Shown in pieces: positions 52,760 through 62,151 of a DNA stretch of 64,000 nt; the stretch's first letter is position 1; every line of letters starts with the position of its first letter. The stretch is from assembly GCF_052088025.1 (NCBI RefSeq), contig NZ_JBQCYD010000009.1, forward strand, positions 1 to 64,000, in the 5' to 3' direction. Position numbers and translations under genes: made by a program. The DNA is from Anaeromonas sp052088025. Its GTDB lineage: Bacteria; Bacillota; Clostridia; Tissierellales; SIT17. Below the pieces are notes generated by a model. It saw nothing but the letters and a program-made list of their open reading frames with translations. It did no database searches and was not told the origin of the DNA.

Positions 52760-52764
52760 TAACT

Positions 52765-53238
52765 TTACTCAAGTACCATTACTCCCACTGAACTTAATAA
52801 ATACATTATAAATCCTGCTGTAACTACTCCTGCTACTATTGTGGGAAAGGCAAATTTAAATCTCATATTAAAAAGTGTTGCAGCAAGAGATCCAGTATAA
52901 GCTCCCGTTGTAGGAAGAGGTATTGCTACCAGTAAATATAAGCCTAATAAGGTATATTTCTTCATTTTCTTACTTCTTCTAAGGGTTCTATTTTCTAACC
53001 AATTTATCATTTTATCAAACTTTTTAAACTTCCTTAGAAAGGTAAATATTGGTCTAAGTAATAATAATAAAAATGGCACTGGTAAGATATTTCCAAATAT
53101 TGATAATATAGTGCTTTGGATGGGAGTAAAACCCAGACTAATTCCAAGAGGTATAGCTCCCCTCAGTTCAAATATAGGAGTAGCTCCTACTATTACAACT
53201 GCTAATTCGCTTTTAAGTAATTCAATAAATTCCAACAT
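52765..53238 (-). CDS. COG2426 family small multidrug export-like membrane protein
   Basis: A 157-residue polytopic protein. FELRGAIPLGISLGFTPIQS and LVAIPLPTTGAYTGSLAATL are hallmark loops of the COG2426 family, a relative of DedA proteins. The annotated drug export role is weakly supported. A TTG extension is in frame, but AAGGAG suits the ATG at 53238. Confidence 0.88.
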   Translation of the reverse strand: MLEFIELLKSELAVVIVGATPIFELRGAIPLGISLGFTPIQSTILSIFGNILPVPFLLLLLRPIFTFLRKFKKFDKMINWLENRTLRRSKKMKKYTLLGLYLLVAIPLPTTGAYTGSLAATLFNMRFKFAFPTIVAGVVTAGFIMYLLSSVGVMVLE

Positions 53239-53436
53239 AATATTCTCCTTCAAACTTTAATCTCTATTATTATACATTATATATATGTTGTTTTAAAGTA
53301 TTTTAATGATATATTAAGAAAATCTTAAGAATATAGAGCAAATTATATCTTTTTCAGTCCAAATAAGCTTTTTTCAAGTTTTTTAAGCCTTTTCAAATTG
53401 ATAAAAATTTACTATAATAAGGTAGTAGTCAGTTAG

Positions 53437-53513
53437 CGGGGTGTAGCGCAGTTTGGTAGCGCATCTGGTTTGGGACCAGAGGGCCGCGGGTTCAAATCCT
53501 GCCACCCCGACCA
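53437..53513 (+). tRNA. tRNA-Pro, anticodon TGG
   Basis: A 77-base cloverleaf: acceptor CGGGGTG pairs with CACCCCG, then ACCA with encoded CCA; anticodon stem TCTGG/CCAGA with loop TTTGGGA gives anticodon TGG; T arm GCGGG-TTCAAAT-CCTGC. A TATAAT 20 bases upstream and a terminator directly downstream make it a single-gene unit. Confidence 0.97.
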
Positions 53514-53517
53514 TAGG

Positions 53518-53549
53518 AAAAGGATAAATCATATGATTTATCCTTTTTT
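53518..53549. terminator. Terminator between tRNA-Pro and the Spo0E-like gene
   Basis: AAAGGATAAATCAT and ATGATTTATCCTTT form a perfect palindrome followed by T on both strands. Confidence 0.87.
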
Positions 53550-53733
53550 ATTTTTCTTGTTTTTTATTTTCATTATGATATAAGCTTATTAGCTCGTCCA
53601 AATCTTGACTTAATTTCAAAATTATTTCTCTATTTTGGTTATTAAGTATGGCCTTGTGAAGTTTCTTTCTTAACATTTCTATTTCCTCATTTAACCAATT
53701 CTTGTTCTTTTTACTACTAAGTGATAAAGCCAT
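53548..53733 (-). CDS. Spo0E-like aspartyl-phosphate phosphatase (sporulation regulator)
   Basis: A 61-residue two-helix protein. The signature is SQDLDELI (residues about 43-50) with an EIEMLRKKLHKAILN first helix. Members dephosphorylate Spo0A-P and slow entry to sporulation. The presence of the family supports a spore-forming host. Confidence 0.85.
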   Translation of the reverse strand: MALSLSSKKNKNWLNEEIEMLRKKLHKAILNNQNREIILKLSQDLDELISLYHNENKKQEK

Positions 53734-53931
53734 ATAAGCCCCCCTTTAGATTTTCATTGTATAAATATATTTATACCATCCCATTTTTCTCTATTTTATT
53801 GATACCCATTTTTATAGATTTAAACTATGCTTATTATTACAACTCGGTTACAATTTATCCCTCAATTTATATTTAAAGTATATATTCCTTTATTAAGGAA
53901 ATAATTATATATAGATTGGAGGAATGTATTT

Positions 53932-54585
53932 ATGAAAATAAAAAGAACTTTTTATATCTTTATCATATTATTTCTTACATTTATTTCTGTTTATTTGATT
54001 ATCTATGATAAAAAAGAATTAGCTAAAAATAATAATATTTATTACAAACAAATACACACAATAAAATTACCAGAAGAACTTAAGGAAGTTAAACCAGAAG
54101 AAATAAATGAAAAAAATAATGACCATACAAAAGAAATAAGAACAGTTGAAGAAAATAAAAAACAAAACTCAACCATTAAATCAGAAGTTTTTTCTAATCA
54201 AATCATGGCAAAAAAACATGCAATATTATCTAACATAGAAATTAATACTAATTATGATGAAGACACTCAAAGGTTTCTCATATATGAATTAAATGAAGGC
54301 ATAAAAAGAGCAAAATTAGATCAATTTGAAAAAAGACTATCTAGTAATAATATAAAGGATTTAAATATAGATCAAGTAAAATCAAATTTATCTAAAGAAG
54401 ATAAGGCAAAACTTAGTAAAATAATAGACAAATTGGGAACTCTAAATGGATTAAAATTAATAAAAATATTAGATAATGGAATAACTTCTGATGAGCAAAA
54501 GGAAATCCATGATTTACTTAAAGATAAATTAAAAGAAGAAGAGATAATATCTTTAAATGATATATTAGGTGATTTCACAAAATAA
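53932..54585 (+). CDS. Hypothetical protein with N-terminal membrane anchor
   Basis: A 217-residue protein: uncleaved membrane anchor FYIFIILFLTFISVYLIIYD, then a Lys/Glu/Asn-rich linker to about residue 95 and a helical C-terminal part with ILDNGITSDEQKEIHDLLKD. I recognise no family. TTGGAGG lies 9 bases before the ATG. It stands alone with its own hairpin terminator. Confidence 0.65.
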   Translation: MKIKRTFYIFIILFLTFISVYLIIYDKKELAKNNNIYYKQIHTIKLPEELKEVKPEEINEKNNDHTKEIRTVEENKKQNSTIKSEVFSNQIMAKKHAILSNIEINTNYDEDTQRFLIYELNEGIKRAKLDQFEKRLSSNNIKDLNIDQVKSNLSKEDKAKLSKIIDKLGTLNGLKLIKILDNGITSDEQKEIHDLLKDKLKEEEIISLNDILGDFTK

Positions 54586-54604
54586 GAGGGACTAATAGTC
54601 CCTT
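54586..54604. terminator. Short hairpin between two convergent genes
   Basis: AGGGACT-AAT-AGTCCCT lies directly after the stop codon of the plus-strand gene and next to the stop of the minus-strand one; T runs are weak. Confidence 0.55.
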
Positions 54605-55355
54605 AATAATATGCTTTTTCTTCTATTAAAACTTCTTTTATATTCTTTATTTTACTAAGTATTTCTCTATTTTTATTTGTATTTCTAGTTTTAATTATTA
54701 TAGGTATTTCATGTATTTTATCATACATATTGTTTAAAGTATCTTGAAGCACAAGATAATCTATATCAAATGTAATATTTATGAGTTCTATATAATCAAT
54801 TATATTTTTAAATTCTTCATTAAATTTTAATTTTTTTCTACATGTGAATTTGTAAAATTTATTAATATCAAGTGATAATCTTACTGTTTTAGAATCAATC
54901 ATTTCTTTTATTGCTTTTTCATCTTCAAATAAACTATAATCTTCTATGTGAATAAGTATAGGTGTCTGATATTTGATTGAAAGATTATCTAAATCAACTA
55001 TGGTTTTATCTAAAAGTGATAAATCAATATCATTTGATAGATTAGGTTTTAGATTTACTACTAGATGTTCAGTTGGAAAAGATTTAGACATCTTTAAATT
55101 TAATTCTAATATTTCCATAGTAGCATCTCTTAGCCTTTTCTCATTACTTAAGAAAAAAACCATATTAGGATTATTTTGATTAAATACAGGGAATAAACAG
55201 CTTATTTTCAGAGACCTTTCCTTACACATCTTTAAAAGAGAAGTTATATCTTTAGCACCAGAAAATTTATTTGAAATTTGTATCCAGCTTATATTATTTT
55301 GTATAGCAAAGTTTAAGTCCATTTCATCTACAGATATTCCCAGATGTTTATTCAT
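54603..55355 (-). CDS. TIM-barrel protein, xylose isomerase-like (sugar phosphate isomerase/epimerase fold)
   Basis: A 250-residue protein with the alternating beta/alpha pattern of the AP-endonuclease 2/xylose isomerase-like barrel (LGISVDEMDLNFAIQNNISW; LVVNLKPNL; PILIHIEDYSLF; VRLSLDINKFYKF). The glutamate in IHIED and the Asp in LSLDINK sit at the usual metal positions, but the others are hard to place. A GTG 9 bases upstream is in frame; AGAGGAG fits the ATG at 55355. Substrate unknown. Confidence 0.65.
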   Translation of the reverse strand: MNKHLGISVDEMDLNFAIQNNISWIQISNKFSGAKDITSLLKMCKERSLKISCLFPVFNQNNPNMVFFLSNEKRLRDATMEILELNLKMSKSFPTEHLVVNLKPNLSNDIDLSLLDKTIVDLDNLSIKYQTPILIHIEDYSLFEDEKAIKEMIDSKTVRLSLDINKFYKFTCRKKLKFNEEFKNIIDYIELINITFDIDYLVLQDTLNNMYDKIHEIPIIIKTRNTNKNREILSKIKNIKEVLIEEKAYY

Positions 55356-55584
55356 AAATTTCACTCCTCTTGCATCACACTATATATTATGCCTTTGTTT
55401 GCAATTTTGCTAAAATATATTTAATTTATATTATATACCCTTTTAATAGATATTGTATACAGTATTTACAAGATTATATATATTTTCATTTTACAAATTT
55501 CGACTTTTTAATGTTTTTTATCTGGTTTTATGGTATTATTATTTTATCCAGCAATAATCATTCTATTCTATATGGGGGCAAAAT

Positions 55585-56598
55585 ATGAAGAAAAAGATTG
55601 TTTTAATTTTAATACTATTATCTGTTACATTTACTTTTGCTTGTAAAAAAGATCAAAAAGAAGTTACAGAAAAAAATGATGATATAGACCAAGAAGAAGT
55701 AATTGAGGAAGAAGCAGAAGAAGAAAAAGTCAATCCATTATTTGACACTTCTAATCTAGTGCCAGTAAACAGTAAAATATTTCTAAATAATAAACCTTTA
55801 GACTTTAGCAATACCATATCACAAGGGCCCTTATCTAATACTTCAGGAAATGTATTAGTCCCTTTTAATAAGGCATATGAACTTTTAGGTTTTGATGTAG
55901 AAAAAAATGAAAGTGATGAAGATTTAACCTTGTCTGCAAAATATGGAAAGATCAAAGTATATATATCCATAAATATAGATAAAAACGTCAAATCTATCTC
56001 AATTAATAATCAGGATTTAAGTGGCAATGATATTTCTGTTTACATACTTGAAAATAAAGATAATGATTCAGAGCTTTTAATTCCACTTGAATTCATAGCA
56101 CAATCAATTGATAGTAATATATTTAAAGGCAATGAAAAAAATTCCTTAGTTTTAAATTTCAAAGAAGATGTAGAAGAAAAAAAAGATCAAGCTATAGTTA
56201 AAGAAGAGAAAGAATTTAGTCCTGTATTTAGCAATATAGGAGTTGAAATTGGGGATTCACTTGATAAGGCAAAGGAAAAGTTTGGGGAAATAGGAGATAG
56301 CGGAGGCTATCAAGGATCTGATTATTATTCTTTTGATCACATAACAATATTTACAGATATAGGAACAAAAAATATAGTTTCTATAGGTTTGCCTGATTCT
56401 ACTTATTCTGTAGATGGCATAAAGGCTGGAGATAATATTAAAAAGGTTTTTGATAAATATGGCAAGAAAGAAATAGAAGAAGATCCTGATGAAGAGCTAT
56501 TTGCTGTAATGTATGATGATATTCATGGATATAAAATAAAATATTCCTTAAATGATAACAAGGAAACAATAGGTTTTATAAATATATATGAAGAATAA
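55585..56598 (+). CDS. Lipoprotein with copper amine oxidase-like stalk domain
   Basis: A 337-residue protein. Signal peptide VLILILLSVTFTFAC ends in a lipobox (FTFAC, Cys20). After an acidic linker, residues 55-200 resemble the copper amine oxidase N-terminal stalk domain (KIFLNNKPLDF; VLVPFNKAYELLGF; LLIPLEFIAQSID), and the C-terminal half (IGVEIGDSLDKAKEKFGEIG) is a separate small domain. It is probably a cell-envelope protein. GGGGG precedes the ATG. Confidence 0.75.
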   Translation: MKKKIVLILILLSVTFTFACKKDQKEVTEKNDDIDQEEVIEEEAEEEKVNPLFDTSNLVPVNSKIFLNNKPLDFSNTISQGPLSNTSGNVLVPFNKAYELLGFDVEKNESDEDLTLSAKYGKIKVYISINIDKNVKSISINNQDLSGNDISVYILENKDNDSELLIPLEFIAQSIDSNIFKGNEKNSLVLNFKEDVEEKKDQAIVKEEKEFSPVFSNIGVEIGDSLDKAKEKFGEIGDSGGYQGSDYYSFDHITIFTDIGTKNIVSIGLPDSTYSVDGIKAGDNIKKVFDKYGKKEIEEDPDEELFAVMYDDIHGYKIKYSLNDNKETIGFINIYEE

Positions 56599-56628
56599 AA
56601 ACAAGGGCTGAGCCCTTGTTTTTATTTT
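56594..56628. terminator. Bidirectional terminator between two lipoprotein genes
   Basis: AAAAACAAGGGCT and AGCCCTTGTTTTT are a perfect palindrome with A and T tracts, serving both convergent genes. Confidence 0.92.
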
Positions 56629-56633
56629 ATTTA

Positions 56634-57386
56634 TTATTGGTTCCCCATATTAGTTAAATCTTGAATTTCTACATCCTTTGGGATTTCAAATATAGAATCT
56701 TTAAATGGACCTTTTTTGAAATCTATTACTCTCATTTTATTTATCAAATTACCATCTTCATATGTTTCAGCTTTAAGTGGAAATCCATTCTCTTTTGATA
56801 ACCACAATCTAGAATTAAAATTATCAACTTTATATTCCACAACTTTTACCTTTTGACCTTCATAATTTTCATCACCTATTATTGTCATGTTTTCAACATC
56901 TAAATCATACATATAATCTTTAAGAAGCTTTCCTTTATCTTCTTCAAGTTCTCTTTCAATAGATGATTTTATTGCCATATTTTGATTAGGATAATAGATA
57001 TATTGTTCCTTCTCATCTTCATCTGATATAACTATTATACTTTCTTCTTCTTCTAAATTCATTTCAGTTCTAGTTTTATTTCCAGAATTCCACATTTTCA
57101 TTGTTGCTACTTCGCCTTCAGATTCAGATTCATATTCATAATAATATTCATCTACTCCTTGTGATTTAGATAAAATTGAATCTATATCACTATCGTCGTT
57201 GTTATCACTTGTCTCTTCATTATCTAAGTCAGGTTCTGGTTCTACATCTGGGTCATTTTCATCTTCTATTATGTCTTCTTCTACATTACTGTCATTTCCA
57301 TCTTCACTGTCAGTATCATTTGCGCACCCTGCTATTACTAGTAAAAATGAAAGCAATATTATAAAAAGTACTAATAACTTTTTCAT
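56634..57386 (-). CDS. Lipoprotein, LolA-like sorting/DUF4412-like fold
   Basis: A 250-residue lipoprotein: signal peptide LLVLFIILLSFLLVIAG with Cys21 in IAGC, a highly acidic linker (Asp/Glu/Asn, about 22-70), then a beta-rich domain (YYYEYESESEGEVATMKMWN; NSRLWLSKENGFPLKAETYE; FEIPKDVEIQDL) typical of the outer-membrane-lipoprotein-sorting-like fold seen in Firmicutes. Function unknown. The acidic spacer likely crosses the wall. Confidence 0.72.
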   Translation of the reverse strand: MKKLLVLFIILLSFLLVIAGCANDTDSEDGNDSNVEEDIIEDENDPDVEPEPDLDNEETSDNNDDSDIDSILSKSQGVDEYYYEYESESEGEVATMKMWNSGNKTRTEMNLEEEESIIVISDEDEKEQYIYYPNQNMAIKSSIERELEEDKGKLLKDYMYDLDVENMTIIGDENYEGQKVKVVEYKVDNFNSRLWLSKENGFPLKAETYEDGNLINKMRVIDFKKGPFKDSIFEIPKDVEIQDLTNMGNQ

Positions 57387-57459
57387 GGTATGCCTCCTCC
57401 CAATATATTATATTAAGTTTTATTAATATATATTTACCCTTCAATTCTTTTTTAACACA

Positions 57460-57493
57460 AAAAAGCTGTAATTCAATTGAATTACAGCTTTTT
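57460..57493 (-). terminator. Terminator after the nitrilase-family gene
   Basis: AAAAAGCTGTAATTCAA/TTGAATTACAGCTTTTT is a perfect 34-base palindrome beginning 7 bases after the stop codon of the hydrolase. Confidence 0.9.
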
Positions 57494-57499
57494 AATATC

Positions 57500-58309
57500 T
57501 TATTTCATCTCATATATATTTGGTCTTCTATGTTTGAGTAAGGGTAATTCACCTCTAACCTTTGTAATATAATCTTTATCCAAATTAGAATAAAGTATTC
57601 CTTCTTCAATTTGAAGCTCATCTTGAATATTTCCCCAGGGGCTAGCTACTAAAGAATGTCCATATGCCCTATAGCTGCTATCTTCATTTCTTGATTGAGA
57701 ACATAGCAAGGTATATACTTGATTGTCAAGTGCACGTGCGCGAGCTGATAAATGCCAATGAGCAGGTCCTGTAGTCATATTAAAAGCAGCAGGTACTATA
57801 ATAGCATCCACTCCTTTAAGAGCTAAATTCATAGATAAATCTGGAAACCTTATATCATAGCATACAATAAGGCCAAATTTCATATCTCCTACTTGAAAGG
57901 TAGTTAGATCTTCGCCGGCAGTTAATGTGTCCGACTCTTTAAATTTAGCCCCACCTTCAACATCAATGTCAAATAAATGGATTTTCCTATGTTTGGCTAT
58001 TAAATCACCTTTTTTAGAAAAGACATATGAAGTATTATAAATATGTTCACATTCTCTTTCAGGAATAGAACCACCTACTATCACTAGATTCAGTTCTTTA
58101 GCAAGATTTTTCAAAACATCTGTGCTTTCTCCAGGGTATTCTTCAGCAAACTTTTCAAAATAACTATTATTATATGGAGTGTTGAACATTTCTGGAAGAA
58201 TTACTAATTCAGCACCATTTCTTGCAGCTTCTTTTATATGCTTTTTGGCTTTCTTTAAGTTTAGAGACTTTTGATCTTGAACTTTCATTTGAATTAAAGC
58301 TATTTTCAT
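57500..58309 (-). CDS. Nitrilase-superfamily carbon-nitrogen hydrolase (omega-amidase-like)
   Basis: A 269-residue enzyme. The catalytic triad Glu-Lys-Cys appears as VILPEMFNTPY, HRKIHLFDIDVEGG and LIVCYDIRFPDLS; the KFKESDTLTAGEDLTTF region follows the NIT2/omega-amidase branch, which hydrolyses alpha-ketoglutaramate and similar amides. An in-frame extension upstream contains the GGAGG, so the ATG at 58309 is the start. It is divergent from a 2-hydroxyacid dehydrogenase, suggesting joint use of 2-keto acids. Confidence 0.88.
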   Translation of the reverse strand: MKIALIQMKVQDQKSLNLKKAKKHIKEAARNGAELVILPEMFNTPYNNSYFEKFAEEYPGESTDVLKNLAKELNLVIVGGSIPERECEHIYNTSYVFSKKGDLIAKHRKIHLFDIDVEGGAKFKESDTLTAGEDLTTFQVGDMKFGLIVCYDIRFPDLSMNLALKGVDAIIVPAAFNMTTGPAHWHLSARARALDNQVYTLLCSQSRNEDSSYRAYGHSLVASPWGNIQDELQIEEGILYSNLDKDYITKVRGELPLLKHRRPNIYEMK

Positions 58310-58331
58310 TTCCGCTTTACCTCCTTTTGAG

Positions 58332-58357
58332 ACATGGGGACGGTTCTCGTGTCCCAT
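58332..58357. repeat. GGGACGGTTCTCGTGTCCC-type repeat
   Basis: ATGGGGACGGTTCTCGTGTC (58337-58356) resembles a short repeat (GGGGACGGTT.TCGTGTCCC) that I have met in many clostridial genomes. Only one copy is in the window, between two divergent genes. Confidence 0.45.
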
Positions 58358-58429
58358 TATTGTATCAATTAATTTATTAGTATATAATTAAATTATAACA
58401 TAAATACATATTCTAGAAAGGGGTTTACC

Positions 58430-59353
58430 ATGAAAGTTAAGTTAATAGAACCATTAAATGTTTCAAAAAAATTGATTGAAGAATTATCAAAACCTATAAA
58501 AGATATGGGCCATGAATTTGTCTATTATGATGAAAAAACTACAGAAACAGATGAACTGATTGAAAGAAGTAAGGATGCTGATATAGTTATGATAGCAAAC
58601 AATCCTTATCCTGCTGAAGTAGTAAGTGAAATGGATGATTTAAAATTGATAAATGTAGCTTTTACTGGAGTTGATCATGTAGCAGTTGATGAAGCTAAAA
58701 AAAAGGATATAAAAATTGCTAATGCAGCTGGATATTCAGATACATCAGTTTCTGAACTTGTAATAGGTCTTACATTAGAATTATATAGACAAATGGGTAT
58801 TTCACACCCTGGAAAAGGAATGGAGATAAAGGATAAGACTGTAGGTATAATAGGTACTGGAAAAATAGGGATTAGAACAGCAAAACTTTTTCATGCATTT
58901 GGTGCAAATTTAATAGCTTATAATAGAACAGAAAAAGATGAAGCTAAAGAAATGGGTATAAGCTATGTTGAATTAGACGAACTTCTAGCAAAAAGTGATA
59001 TCATTTCCATACATTTACCACTTAATAATAATACAAGAGATTTTTTAAATAAGGAAAAATTAGAAAAAATAAACAAGGATGCAATACTTATAAATTGTGC
59101 AAGAGGTCCTATTATAGATAACAAGGCCCTAGCTGATTTATTAAATGATGGAAAAATATCAGGAGCTGGAATAGATGTATTTGATATGGAGCCACCTCTT
59201 CCAAAAGATTATCCTCTTTTATATGCTCAAAATGCAATTTTGACTCCTCATATAGCATATTTAACTGAAGAATCTATGATAAGACGAGCTGAAATAGCAT
59301 TTGATAACACGATCTCATTCTTAAAAGATGAACCTAAAAATTTAATAAATTAA
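58430..59353 (+). CDS. D-2-hydroxyacid dehydrogenase (NAD-dependent)
   Basis: A 307-residue enzyme of the phosphoglycerate/hydroxypyruvate reductase family. The NAD loop is VGIIGTGKIGIRTAKLF (about 140-156), ILINCARGPIIDNKALADLL and AGIDVFDMEPPL hold the catalytic Arg and the Glu, and TPHIAYLT the catalytic His. Substrate unclear. AAAGGGG lies 7 bases before the ATG. Confidence 0.9.
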   Translation: MKVKLIEPLNVSKKLIEELSKPIKDMGHEFVYYDEKTTETDELIERSKDADIVMIANNPYPAEVVSEMDDLKLINVAFTGVDHVAVDEAKKKDIKIANAAGYSDTSVSELVIGLTLELYRQMGISHPGKGMEIKDKTVGIIGTGKIGIRTAKLFHAFGANLIAYNRTEKDEAKEMGISYVELDELLAKSDIISIHLPLNNNTRDFLNKEKLEKINKDAILINCARGPIIDNKALADLLNDGKISGAGIDVFDMEPPLPKDYPLLYAQNAILTPHIAYLTEESMIRRAEIAFDNTISFLKDEPKNLIN

Positions 59354-59358
59354 AAATG

Positions 59359-59390
59359 AGAGCTTAACAAATACATATTTGTTAAGCTCT
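59359..59390. terminator. Terminator between the dehydrogenase and DUF3284 genes
   Basis: AGAGCTTAACAAAT and ATTTGTTAAGCTCT form a perfect stem that contains the stop codon of the DUF3284 gene. Confidence 0.85.
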
Positions 59391-59825
59391 ATTGTTTATA
59401 ATATATGATTCTATATTTTTCAAAAGATTTTTAGCTTTCTGCATGGTTTTTTTCTTATTGAAAAAATTAGCTATTTTAAAATTTAAAGCTTTGATCATGT
59501 CAGGTGCTATATACTTTTCCCTATATATTACCTTTATTTTTTCATCACTCAAACTATTTACATCATATTCAATAATGTTTTCACCTTGTTTACTTTCATA
59601 TCTTGCCTTATATTTTTTATAAAGGTTAAATTCTACTAAACTTATCTTTATTTCACCTAATTCCCCAACTCTTGTCTTTAGTATCTTTTCATATTTAAAG
59701 CCTTCAACTATATCTTCTTTTGATAAATCCTTACCAGTACTTTCCTTTACATCTTTTATGACAGAATTATATAGAAAATCAAAGAATTCTTCCTTACTTA
59801 CTTGTAAATCCAAACTTACTTTCAC
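59382..59825 (-). CDS. DUF3284 family protein
   Basis: A 147-residue protein. VSLDLQVSKEEFFDFLYNSVI at the start and ALNFKIANFFNKKKTMQKAK near the end match the DUF3284 pattern, which has an SRPBCC-like fold and often sits near sugar genes. Function unknown. Confidence 0.82.
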   Translation of the reverse strand: MKVSLDLQVSKEEFFDFLYNSVIKDVKESTGKDLSKEDIVEGFKYEKILKTRVGELGEIKISLVEFNLYKKYKARYESKQGENIIEYDVNSLSDEKIKVIYREKYIAPDMIKALNFKIANFFNKKKTMQKAKNLLKNIESYIINNRA

Positions 59826-59891
59826 ATCATCACTCCTATATGATTTGTATATATTACTTTTATAATATCATATTTAAAATAATAAAAAAGC

Positions 59892-59944
59892 AAATAAATG
59901 CCTAGGAGTAAAATTCCAATTGGAATTCTATCCTAAGCATTTTA
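59892..59944 (-). terminator. Terminator after transketolase
   Basis: AAATGCTTAGGATAGAATTCC pairs with GGAATTTTACTCCTAGGCATTT (few mismatches), followed by T-rich sequence on the minus strand. Confidence 0.75.
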
Positions 59945-60002
59945 TTTAAACAATACTATTTGAAAGTTTCTATTCTATTTCCAAATATTGACTAACATGA
60001 AA

Positions 60003-61976
60003 CTACATCATTTCTTTTACTGTTTTAACTACATTTGATACACTAAATCCGAATTCTTCCATCAGTTTTTCTGCTGGTGCTGATGCTCCAAAGTGGTCTA
60101 TTCCTATATTTTTTCCTTCAGAACCTGTATATTTTTGCCATCCAAAAGTAGTTCCTGCTTCTATTGAAACTCTTTTACTTATATTTTTTGGCAATACTTT
60201 TTCTTTATACTCAGCATCTTGAGCTTCAAATAATTCCCAAGATAATATACTTACAACACGAGCGTCAATATTTTCTTTTGCAAGTTCTTTTTGTGCATCC
60301 ATTGCAAGTGATACTTCAGAACCTGTTGCTATTAAAATAGCATCTGGTGAATATTTCTTTTCAGGACTTACAATATATCCACCTCTATTAGCATCTTCAA
60401 CACTATCAAGTACTGGTAATCCTTGACGAGTAAGAGCTATAACTGATGGTCCATCAGTATTTTTAAGTGCTTCTATCCAAGCAACTGCAGTTTCTTTTGC
60501 ATCTGCTGGTCTAAATACCTTTAGATTTGGTATGGTTCTAAGTGCTGCTAATTGCTCTATAGGTTGATGAGTTGGTCCATCTTCGCCAAGTGCTATAGAA
60601 TCATGAGTAAAGACATATACAACTGGTTGATTCATTAGAGCAGATAATCTTATAGCTGGTCTCATATAGTTTGAAAATATAAGGAAAGTTGCTCCAAATG
60701 TTCTAAATCCACCATGAAGTGAGATACCATTTAATATTGCTCCCATACCATGCTCACGTACTCCAAAGTTTATATTATTTCCATCTGGAGTGTCAGCTTG
60801 GAAATCTCCTGTGTTATTCATAGTAGTCTTGTTTGAACCTGCTAAATCTGCAGAACCACCAAATATATTATCCATATGTTTAGCTATTACATTGATTACC
60901 TTACCACCTGCAGCACGTGTAGCTATGTCTTTGTCAAAATTAAATAATTCACTATCATTTAATAGTTCATCTGATAGTTCTAAACTATGCCATCTATCCC
61001 ATTTAGCTGCAAGTTCAGGATGTTTTTCTCTATATTTATCAAACTTTTCATTCCAATCTTGTCTTAGCTTATCTTTTTCATCAATTACTCTTCCCATATG
61101 AGTATATACATCTTCTGGAATAAAGAATGCTTCATGTTCCCAGTCCATATTTTCACGAGTAAGTTTGATCTCATCTGCCCCAAGTGGTGCACCATGAGCT
61201 ACAGATTGACCTGCCTTGTTTGGAGAACCATATCCTATTGTAGTTGGAACCTTTATAAGTGTTGGTTTATCTGATTTCTTAGCCATTTCTATTAAATCTG
61301 ATAATTCATCTATATCTTCACTATTTCTAGATTCTAATACTTCCCATCCATAAGCTTCAAATCTTTTACCTACATCTTCAGTAAAAGCTATGTCAGTAGT
61401 TCCATCTATAGTAATTTTGTTATCATCATATAGTACTATCAATTTAGAAAGTTTTAAATGTCCTGCAAGTGAACATGCTTCAGATGCAACACCTTCCATC
61501 ATGTCTCCATCTCCAGCTACTACATAAGTGAAGTGATCTACTATATTCATATCACTAGTATTAAATTCAGCAGCAAGTCTTTTTTCAGCCATTGCCATAC
61601 CCACAGCATTTGCAATACCTTGACCAAGAGGTCCTGTTGTAGTTTCAATTCCCTCAGTATGACCATACTCAGGATGCCCTGGTGTTTTAGAACCCCATTG
61701 TCTGAAATCTTTGATGTCTTCCATAGCTACATCATAACCAAATAAATGAAGTAGTGAATATTGAAGCATTGATCCATGTCCTGCTGATAGTACAAATCTA
61801 TCACGATTAGCCCAAGTAGGGTCATTTTTACTTACATTTAAATGTTTAGCCCAAAGTGTATAGCTTAAAGTTGCTGTACCCATAGGAAGTCCTGGATGTC
61901 CTGAATTTGCTTTTTCTACTGCATCCATTGATAAAAATCTTATACTATTAATAACTTTTTTGTCCATTTTACTCAA
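60003..61976 (-). CDS. tkt: Transketolase
   Basis: A 657-residue thiamine diphosphate enzyme exchanging two-carbon units in the pentose phosphate pathway. Seen: KANSGHPGLPMGTATLSYTL at the start, the TPP motif VVAGDGDMMEGVASEACSLA and HDSIALGEDGPTHQPIEQLA in the pyrimidine domain. GGAGG lies 8 bases before the TTG at 61976, better than before the ATG three codons on, so TTG is the likely start. It stands alone with its own terminator. Confidence 0.97.
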   Translation of the reverse strand: MSKMDKKVINSIRFLSMDAVEKANSGHPGLPMGTATLSYTLWAKHLNVSKNDPTWANRDRFVLSAGHGSMLQYSLLHLFGYDVAMEDIKDFRQWGSKTPGHPEYGHTEGIETTTGPLGQGIANAVGMAMAEKRLAAEFNTSDMNIVDHFTYVVAGDGDMMEGVASEACSLAGHLKLSKLIVLYDDNKITIDGTTDIAFTEDVGKRFEAYGWEVLESRNSEDIDELSDLIEMAKKSDKPTLIKVPTTIGYGSPNKAGQSVAHGAPLGADEIKLTRENMDWEHEAFFIPEDVYTHMGRVIDEKDKLRQDWNEKFDKYREKHPELAAKWDRWHSLELSDELLNDSELFNFDKDIATRAAGGKVINVIAKHMDNIFGGSADLAGSNKTTMNNTGDFQADTPDGNNINFGVREHGMGAILNGISLHGGFRTFGATFLIFSNYMRPAIRLSALMNQPVVYVFTHDSIALGEDGPTHQPIEQLAALRTIPNLKVFRPADAKETAVAWIEALKNTDGPSVIALTRQGLPVLDSVEDANRGGYIVSPEKKYSPDAILIATGSEVSLAMDAQKELAKENIDARVVSILSWELFEAQDAEYKEKVLPKNISKRVSIEAGTTFGWQKYTGSEGKNIGIDHFGASAPAEKLMEEFGFSVSNVVKTVKEMM

Positions 61977-62107
61977 AATTTTTTCCTCCTTTTATTTAAA
62001 AAACTCTCTTTTCTTATACTTCCACCCATCATTATAATCTTTATTTTAAAATATGTCTAATAATAATTATACCCTATTATAGTTAATATAATAAGTTTCA
62101 TCATATA

Positions 62108-62146
62108 ATAAAGGCCTATAGTATATTTTACTATAAGCCTTTAAAT
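62108..62146 (-). terminator. Terminator after gntP
   Basis: AAGGCTTATAGTA and TACTATAGGCCTT pair with one mismatch, just after the permease stop codon; a T run follows weakly on the minus strand. Confidence 0.7.
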
Positions 62147-62151
62147 CTAAT

